From the NCBI GenBank assembly GCA_937944855.1, contig CALFAY010000039.1:32991-96990 (forward strand): DNA of 64,000 nucleotides, given 5' to 3'. The position numbers and the translations under genes are program-made. This document shows positions 58,678 through 64,000 of the stretch, one piece after another. The stretch comes from an uncultured Planctomycetota bacterium (GTDB lineage Bacteria > Planctomycetota > Planctomycetia > Gemmatales > HRBIN36). Numbering within the stretch: the first letter of the stretch is position 1; each line of letters opens with the position of its first letter. The notes beneath the pieces are model-generated. The model worked only from the letters and a program-made list of their open reading frames with translations. It had not been told where the DNA came from and did not search any database.

Positions 58678-59580
58678 ATGTCGGTTCTCGTGGTCGGAAC
58701 GGTAGCGATTGACTCCATCGAGACGCCGCACGGCAGCGCGGAGCGGGTGCTGGGCGGATCGGCGGTCTATTTCGCGTGGGCGGCCAGCTTCTTTACCCGG
58801 GTCAGCCTCGTCGGGGTCATCGGCGAGGATTTTCCCACGGAATACCGCAAACTCCTGGAGGATCGCGGCATCGACCTGGGCGGACTGACCACCCGGCCCG
58901 GCGGCAAGACCTTCTACTGGAAGGGCCGCTACCACGAGGACATGAACCACCGCGACACATTGGAAGTGCAGCTCAACGTCATCGCCGACTACGATCCGGT
59001 CCTGCCGTCGCACTATCGCAAGATTCCGTATCTGTTCCTGGGCAATTCCAGTCCCGTGCTGCACCTGCGGGTCCTGGAGCAGATGGAGCGGCCGCAACTG
59101 GTCCTGGCCGACACCATGAACTTCTGGATTGAAAGCCAGCGGCCCGATCTGCTCCGCCTGCTACCCCGGCTCGACGGCCTGGTGCTCAACGACGAGGAAG
59201 CCCGGCTTTTGTCCCAGGACGACAACCTGATCCGCGCCGGTAAGAAGGTTCGGGCGATGGGACCGAAATTCGTGATCGTGAAAAAGGGGGAACACGGTTC
59301 CTTTCTGTTCAGTCAGGACGGCGTGTTCGTGCTGCCCGGCTACCCGACCGAGGACGTGATCGACCCCACCGGCGCGGGCGACAGCTACGCCGGGGGCATC
59401 CTGGGCTACTTGGCTTCCGATGCCAGTCCGCCGCCGGGCCGACTCCGCCGGGCCATCGCCTACGGCAGCATCCTCGGCAGCCTGACCGTCGAGGGCTTCG
59501 GCCTGGACCGCCTCCGCCGCACCAGCCGGACCGAGATCGATCAGCGCCTCGAAGCCTACCGGCGTATGATTGACTTCTGA
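58678..59580 (+). CDS. PfkB-family sugar/nucleoside kinase
   Basis: A 300-residue ribokinase-fold enzyme. The C-terminal signature DPTGAGDSYAGGILGYLAS carries the catalytic Asp, and N-terminal LGGSAVYFAWAASFF is the substrate-site GG motif. Substrate unknown; members with this LGGSAVYFA start are common as adenosine kinase-like or sugar kinases. Confidence 0.9.
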   Translation: MSVLVVGTVAIDSIETPHGSAERVLGGSAVYFAWAASFFTRVSLVGVIGEDFPTEYRKLLEDRGIDLGGLTTRPGGKTFYWKGRYHEDMNHRDTLEVQLNVIADYDPVLPSHYRKIPYLFLGNSSPVLHLRVLEQMERPQLVLADTMNFWIESQRPDLLRLLPRLDGLVLNDEEARLLSQDDNLIRAGKKVRAMGPKFVIVKKGEHGSFLFSQDGVFVLPGYPTEDVIDPTGAGDSYAGGILGYLASDASPPPGRLRRAIAYGSILGSLTVEGFGLDRLRRTSRTEIDQRLEAYRRMIDF

Positions 59581-59613
59581 GGAGCCTACACTGCACTTGA
59601 GGAATTGGATTGC

Positions 59614-60186
59614 ATGGCACGCATGAGAACCTTTCTGGCCGTCGAATTGTCCGAGGAAGTCCGCGAAGCGATCACCGATCTTCAAGGCGAGTTGATGACG
59701 GTCGGCACCGAGGTCAAGTGGACCGAGCCGGAGAACCTGCACGTCACGTTGCTGTTTTTGGGCGAAGTCGAGGATCGGGAAGTGCATCGCGTCTGCCGGA
59801 TCACGGAGGAGACCGCTCGGGGCCATGCTCCGTTTCGCATGGCAGTCGAGCAGATCGGCTGTTTTCCGCACGTCCGTCGGCCCAGGGTGCTGTGGGTCGG
59901 CATCGGGGCGGGGACGCAGGAACTCGTCGCCATTCACGATGCGTTGGAAGAGCCGCTGATGGACCTCGGCTACCGGCGGGAAGAGCGCCGCTACACGCCG
60001 CACATCACGCTGGGACGGGTCAAGAGCGACCGGCCGCTCGAAGGCTTGCAGCGGGCCTTGGCCCGGCACGCCGGCTGGCAGGGAGGCGAAATGACCGTCC
60101 GTGAGGTCGCCGTGCTCAGCAGCGAACTGACGCCGGAAGGTCCGCTCTACACCGTGCTGAGCCGGGCACGCCTGACTTCCTCGTGA
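59614..60186 (+). CDS. thpR: RNA 2',3'-cyclic phosphodiesterase (LigT-like)
   Basis: A 190-residue 2H phosphoesterase. The two HxTx motifs are HVTLLFLGEV and HITLGRVKSD, with RTFLAVELSEEVREAI at the N-terminus. It opens 2',3'-cyclic phosphates in RNA. An in-frame TTG at 59605 is less likely than ATG at 59614. Confidence 0.93.
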   Translation: MARMRTFLAVELSEEVREAITDLQGELMTVGTEVKWTEPENLHVTLLFLGEVEDREVHRVCRITEETARGHAPFRMAVEQIGCFPHVRRPRVLWVGIGAGTQELVAIHDALEEPLMDLGYRREERRYTPHITLGRVKSDRPLEGLQRALARHAGWQGGEMTVREVAVLSSELTPEGPLYTVLSRARLTSS

Positions 60187-60223
60187 GGGGAACGGATCAA
60201 CGCGGATCGAAAGGGCAAGGGCG

Positions 60224-61006
60224 ATGCGGATTCTGGTCACGGCCGGCAACACGCAGACGCCCATTGATGCCGTTCGCTGCATCACCAACATCTTCACCGG
60301 CCGAACCGGCACCCGCATTGCCCTGGAAGCTGCTCGACGCGCACATCAGGTCGTGTTGGTGACCTCGCATCCCGAAGTCGTCGGGCAATTCGCGGCAGAG
60401 TTTGGTTTTGGGGAAAAGGGTACGGCGAATTTGGGGGTTCGGACGTACCGCACGTTCGATGACCTGCATCGGCTCCTGGCGGAGGCCCTGTCGCAGCCGG
60501 AGCGAGAGCGGTTCGATGTCGTGATTCACGCCGCGGCCGTCAGCGACTACGCGGTGGCGGGGGTCTATGCGGCGGAGGGGAACCCGGCGGCTTACGCCGT
60601 CGGCTCGCCGGAAGAAGCGACGGCGGAGGGAGGCAGACCGCCGCGACTGATGCCGGTCGCGGGGGGCAAGATTTCGAGCGGTCATGCGGAGCTGTGGTTG
60701 CGGCTGGTCCCAACGCCGAAGCTCGTGGATCTGTTTCGTTCTCCCTGGGGCTTTGCCGGCATCCTGGTCAAGTTTAAGCTCGAAGTTGGCATCAGCGAGG
60801 CAGAATTGCAACAGCGGGCCGAGGCGTCGCGGCTCCAGTCCGGGGCCGATCTCATGGTCGCCAACACCCTCGAAGGCATGTACTCGTGGGCCTTGGTCGG
60901 TCCGGTCCACGGCAGCTATGAGCGCGTGGAACGGGCTGCCTTGGCAAAACGGCTAATCGATCTGATCGACGAGCAGGGGACGTCAGAATCCCAGGTTGAG
61001 CCATGA
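60224..61006 (+). CDS. coaB: Phosphopantothenate-cysteine ligase domain protein (CoaB-like)
   Basis: A 260-residue stand-alone CoaB-type protein. MRILVTAGNTQTPIDAVRCI and GRTGTRIALEAARRAH form the nucleotide-binding start, HAAAVSDYAVA and KFKLEVG match the conserved catalytic regions. In most bacteria it is fused after CoaC in one polypeptide; here it is separate and upstream of CoaC, with an ATGA overlap. It should add cysteine to phosphopantothenate using CTP or ATP. Confidence 0.85.
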   Translation: MRILVTAGNTQTPIDAVRCITNIFTGRTGTRIALEAARRAHQVVLVTSHPEVVGQFAAEFGFGEKGTANLGVRTYRTFDDLHRLLAEALSQPERERFDVVIHAAAVSDYAVAGVYAAEGNPAAYAVGSPEEATAEGGRPPRLMPVAGGKISSGHAELWLRLVPTPKLVDLFRSPWGFAGILVKFKLEVGISEAELQQRAEASRLQSGADLMVANTLEGMYSWALVGPVHGSYERVERAALAKRLIDLIDEQGTSESQVEP

Positions 61007-61632
61007 GCAGAATCCTGTTAGGCACCACCGGCTCCGTGGCGGCGATCAAGACGCCGGAGTTGTTCACGGCCCTGCGTAAAGCCGGCCATGAAGTACGCAT
61101 CGTCGCCACCGAACCTTCCCTGTATTTCTTCGATCTGAAGGCCCTGCCTCCCGGAGCAGTGTACCGGGACGCCGACGAGTGGCCGAGACGGGGCAGCGGG
61201 CTGTGGCAACGGGACGATCCGGTTTTGCACATCGAACTGCGACGCTGGGCTGACCTGCTGGTCATCGCGCCGCTGGATGCCAACACGCTTGCCAAGCTGG
61301 CGGTCGGCCTGTGCGACAATTGCCTCACCAGCGTCTGGCGGGCCTGGGACCTGACGAAACCGGCGGTCCTGGCCCCGGCCATGAATACGCTCATGTGGGA
61401 GCACCCGGCGACGCGACGGCACTTGCGGCAACTGGCCCTCGATGGGGGCGCGCCTCCGCCCCCGGAGCACGCGGGACTCGATGATCTGGTCAGCGGGATC
61501 AACAAGCATTGCCCGAAGCTGCGGATCGTCGCTCCGCAGAGCAAGCGGCTGGCCTGCGGCGACGTCGGCATCGGCGGACTGGCCGAAATCGCCGACATCC
61601 TCGCCGTCGTTCAGCAGTTGCTCCAACCCTGA
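61003..61632 (+). CDS. coaC: Phosphopantothenoylcysteine decarboxylase (CoaC-like flavoprotein)
   Basis: A 209-residue HFCD-family flavoprotein. The catalytic His is in HIELRRWADLLVIAPLDANT, the substrate-binding PAMNTLMW motif is intact and the clamp cysteine is in LACGDVGIGG. It decarboxylates phosphopantothenoylcysteine in CoA synthesis. It starts in the last codon of the coaB-like gene. A second, unrelated HFCD role cannot be ruled out, but the pairing makes CoA synthesis the best reading. Confidence 0.87.
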   Translation: MSRILLGTTGSVAAIKTPELFTALRKAGHEVRIVATEPSLYFFDLKALPPGAVYRDADEWPRRGSGLWQRDDPVLHIELRRWADLLVIAPLDANTLAKLAVGLCDNCLTSVWRAWDLTKPAVLAPAMNTLMWEHPATRRHLRQLALDGGAPPPPEHAGLDDLVSGINKHCPKLRIVAPQSKRLACGDVGIGGLAEIADILAVVQQLLQP

Positions 61633-61701
61633 ACCCTCAAGGTCTGCCGGGAATTGCCCCGGCGAATTGCTTTTGGTCCGCCTGCCTGATAAATCCTCCC
61701 C

Positions 61702-64000
61702 ATGCAGCGTGAACTGTACCTGCTCAATCCCTACCGCCTGCCGACGCACCATACGTTGATGCTGGCTCCGGAAGACGCCGCGGTGCTGCTCAACGGCTAC
61801 CTGAGCCTCTGGCACCCCGAAGCCCTGCGGGGAGCGGTCAAGCCGCCGGAGATCGCTTCCGCTTACGATCACGAACAGCCGCAGCCCGGACGCATTTATG
61901 CCGTCTCCGAATCGCCGCCGCTGTTTCTGCCGGAAAACTGGGAAGAAATCGTGCGTCAGGCCGGGGCGTTCTGCTTTCCCGCCACGGCCGACCGGGCGGC
62001 CACGGAACAGGCCCTTCGGGAAGCGCTGAAGATTGAAGCGGAAGACACCGACCGCAAGGCGATGTTCTCGGCCCTCGGCCTGGGCTACCTGGTGTTCAAT
62101 GCACTGTGCGAGGCGATGGACCACGAGAACCCGCTGGTGGTCGAAGACTTTTGGCGGGACGTTCAACAAGCCGTCGAAGCCGAGAACTACGACGCCGGCC
62201 GGGCCGCCCTGCAATCCGCTGCCGAGAAACTCCGCGAAGCCCGACGGATTGTGTACGACAGCACAACGCACTTGCTCGATTTCGTCGTCCTCGAGGAGCG
62301 GCCCAGTGAGGACCTGTTGCCGGAAGGCGGAGACCTCGGCTCGGCCTTGACGGTGATCCCGTCGGGCCGATTTCTGGAAAAGCTGGCCCGGGAACGGCCC
62401 GACGTGATGGACCGCATCCGGCAGGCGATCCAGGCGGGGAGCATCGAGGTTGCCGGGGGCGTATGGGACGAACGGCCTGATGCTCTGTTGCCGGTCGAGT
62501 CGCAGTTGTGGAACCTGAAGCGAGGCGTGCAGACGCTGCGGAGCCTGATCGGGCAGGAGATCGCCACCTTCGCCCGGCGGCGCTTCGGCATCACGCCGCA
62601 CCTGCCCCAGTTCCTCAACGCCCTGGGCATCCGTCAGGCGGTGTTGCTGACGTTCGACGAGAGCATCCTCCCGCAGTTTCATTCGGCGGTCGTCGAGTGG
62701 TACACCTCCAGCGGCGAGCAGATTCGCTGTTTTGCCCGCAAACCGCTTCCGGCGGAGAGTCCGCTGACGTTTTTCCACCTGGCGTATCATCTGGCCAAAA
62801 CGCTCCGCAGCGACATGGTGTCGTCGTTGGCCTTCGTGCATCGGGGCCAGCGAGCGGCATCGTATTATCGAGACTGGCTCGCACTGCACCGGCTGTCGCT
62901 GGTGTTCGGGCGGATGGCCACGGTGGACTGCTTCCTGAGTCAGGCAGGTCACGGCGAGTACAGTCCGCCCCGTTCCGCCGACGAGTTCCATTCGGACTAT
63001 TTGCAGGAAGCGGTCGAGCGGAAGGAAGCTGATCCGGTCAGCCGATTCTGCGATCACGTCCGTCTGCGGAGGCGTCTGGACGATTTGTGGACCCTGGCCG
63101 CTCTGCTGCGGTCGCTGCCCCGCGCCTCGTTGCCGCCGGAGTTGTTCAACGACTTGTCGGCCCTGGAAGAACGGTTCGAGTCGGGTGATGGGCAGGCAGG
63201 CCCGGCCATCGAAGCCGCCGTGGAAAAGGCCGGGTCACTGCTGGCGGATCGTCTCCTGGCACGGGCATCCGAGGACAAGCCGGGCTGGCTGATCGTCAAT
63301 CCGTGCAGTTTTCCGCGGACGATGTGCGTGGAACTGGACGGCGTACAAACGCCGCTTCCCGCCCCGGCCAAGGCGACGCAGTTGGTTGGCGGCAAGGGTC
63401 GGGTCGTGGTCGAAACTCCGGCCCTGGGCTTCGCCTGGATCCCCAATGCCGTCGCGCCGGGGACCCGAGTTTCCATGCCCAAAGGCAAGTTGGCCGAGGA
63501 ACGCATCGTCCGCAACGACTTCCTCGAAGCCGAGGTGGATCCGACCACGGGCGGTCTGCGGTCCATTCGTCCGGTTCGCCGACCCCAGGGCCGACTCGGC
63601 CAGCAGATCATCTTCGGACCCGGCAGTGTCATGCGGGTGCGGGAAATCCGAGTCGTTTCGGAAGGACCGGCCGTGGGGGAGATCGTCAGCGAAGGCGATT
63701 TGCTCGACGCATCCGAGACTGTTCTGGCCGTCTTCGTCCAGCGGTTTCGGGTCTGGTGGGCCAGGCCGGTGCTGGAACTGCACGTCGTCATCGAGCCGCG
63801 GCAACCGCTGACCGGCTATCCGTGGCACGCTTTCTACGGCGTCCGCTTCGCCTGGCGGGAGCCGAGAACGCCGATGTTTCGGGCCGTCGATTTTGAAACC
63901 TACGGGACTACGCACCCCCGGCCGGAGACCATCGAGTTTCTGGAAGTGCGGAATGGCCCGGATCGCACAGCAATCCTGACGGGGGGCCTCCCGTTCCTTC
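61702..64000 (+). CDS. Large GH38-like glycoside hydrolase-related protein, 3' end cut by window
   Basis: At least 766 codons, running off the window. It starts MQRELYLLNPYRLPTHHTLM. The central region (FARRRFGITPHLPQFLNALG, FDESILPQFHSAVVEWYTSS) recalls the catalytic barrel of GH38 alpha-mannosidases and GH57-like enzymes, and the later part (GWLIVNPCSFPRTMCVEL and FLEAEVDPTTGGLRSI) looks like the GH38 C-terminal beta domains. The nucleophile is not securely placed. No signal peptide is seen, so it may act in the cytoplasm. Function is inferred only from fold-like similarity. Confidence 0.72.
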   Translation, partial: MQRELYLLNPYRLPTHHTLMLAPEDAAVLLNGYLSLWHPEALRGAVKPPEIASAYDHEQPQPGRIYAVSESPPLFLPENWEEIVRQAGAFCFPATADRAATEQALREALKIEAEDTDRKAMFSALGLGYLVFNALCEAMDHENPLVVEDFWRDVQQAVEAENYDAGRAALQSAAEKLREARRIVYDSTTHLLDFVVLEERPSEDLLPEGGDLGSALTVIPSGRFLEKLARERPDVMDRIRQAIQAGSIEVAGGVWDERPDALLPVESQLWNLKRGVQTLRSLIGQEIATFARRRFGITPHLPQFLNALGIRQAVLLTFDESILPQFHSAVVEWYTSSGEQIRCFARKPLPAESPLTFFHLAYHLAKTLRSDMVSSLAFVHRGQRAASYYRDWLALHRLSLVFGRMATVDCFLSQAGHGEYSPPRSADEFHSDYLQEAVERKEADPVSRFCDHVRLRRRLDDLWTLAALLRSLPRASLPPELFNDLSALEERFESGDGQAGPAIEAAVEKAGSLLADRLLARASEDKPGWLIVNPCSFPRTMCVELDGVQTPLPAPAKATQLVGGKGRVVVETPALGFAWIPNAVAPGTRVSMPKGKLAEERIVRNDFLEAEVDPTTGGLRSIRPVRRPQGRLGQQIIFGPGSVMRVREIRVVSEGPAVGEIVSEGDLLDASETVLAVFVQRFRVWWARPVLELHVVIEPRQPLTGYPWHAFYGVRFAWREPRTPMFRAVDFETYGTTHPRPETIEFLEVRNGPDRTAILTGGLPFL

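Overview
The window is high-GC, gene-dense bacterial DNA that looks like a planctomycete, most likely near the Gemmata lineage. The grounds are two tandem DUF1559 pseudopilin-like proteins, a Tat-exported Gfo/Idh/MocA dehydrogenase, a secreted PQQ-type beta-propeller, many TPR proteins, a stand-alone variant EF-G, GC-rich dispersed repeats, and few intergenic promoters of ordinary type. No tRNA, rRNA, CRISPR array, transposase or phage gene was found. The assignment is by gene content only.

Layout. 1-7.6 kb: glutamate synthase gltB-gltD with a LysR regulator just upstream, then a Nudix hydrolase and an exported beta-propeller, all on the minus strand. 9-12.8 kb: gmd, an exported alpha/beta hydrolase, a hotdog thioesterase and a methyltransferase, separated by repeat-rich spacers. 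12.9-24.2 kb: an envelope block with a double helix-hairpin-helix protein, a HEAT-repeat lipoprotein, a seven-haem cytochrome/TPR lipoprotein, three membrane-anchored TPR proteins, a small lipoprotein and the two DUF1559 proteins, each of the latter followed by a strong terminator. 24.3-30.4 kb: a long minus-strand run with rph, a SPOR-like exported protein, xdhC, a MobA-like nucleotidyltransferase and fusA. 30.4-36.8 kb: a PolB-type exonuclease, small lipoproteins, a 37-residue membrane peptide, an HtrA protease, a DksA-type zinc-finger protein and a membrane SGNH hydrolase. 36.8-42.1 kb: pckA and a tightly overlapping five-gene unit (lipB-like, lipA, lipoyl-domain protein, tmk, holB). 42.5-50.8 kb: pxpA, a sugar-nucleotide transferase, a release-factor-like protein, a dual-specificity phosphatase, elbB, a Gfo/Idh/MocA protein, DUF1015 and a YggS-type PLP protein. 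51.2-54.6 kb: a winged-helix protein and a large P-loop ATPase, coupled to a thioesterase. 54.7-64 kb: a gamma-glutamyltransferase-like enzyme, a MaoC-type hydratase, gltX, a PfkB kinase, thpR, split coaB and coaC genes, and the start of a very large GH38-like protein.

How the genes work together. Most units are housekeeping: nitrogen assimilation, lipoylation, dTMP/replication, CoA synthesis and translation. The least conventional parts are the lipoylation unit, the winged-helix/ATPase pair, the cytochrome/TPR/DUF1559 envelope block, and repeat DNA that has entered coding regions. In the lipoylation unit the LipB homologue lacks both expected catalytic residues and the lipoyl-domain protein contains no lysine. 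The gltB and holB genes carry low-complexity in-frame inserts, and the gltB one is visibly made of tandem repeat units.
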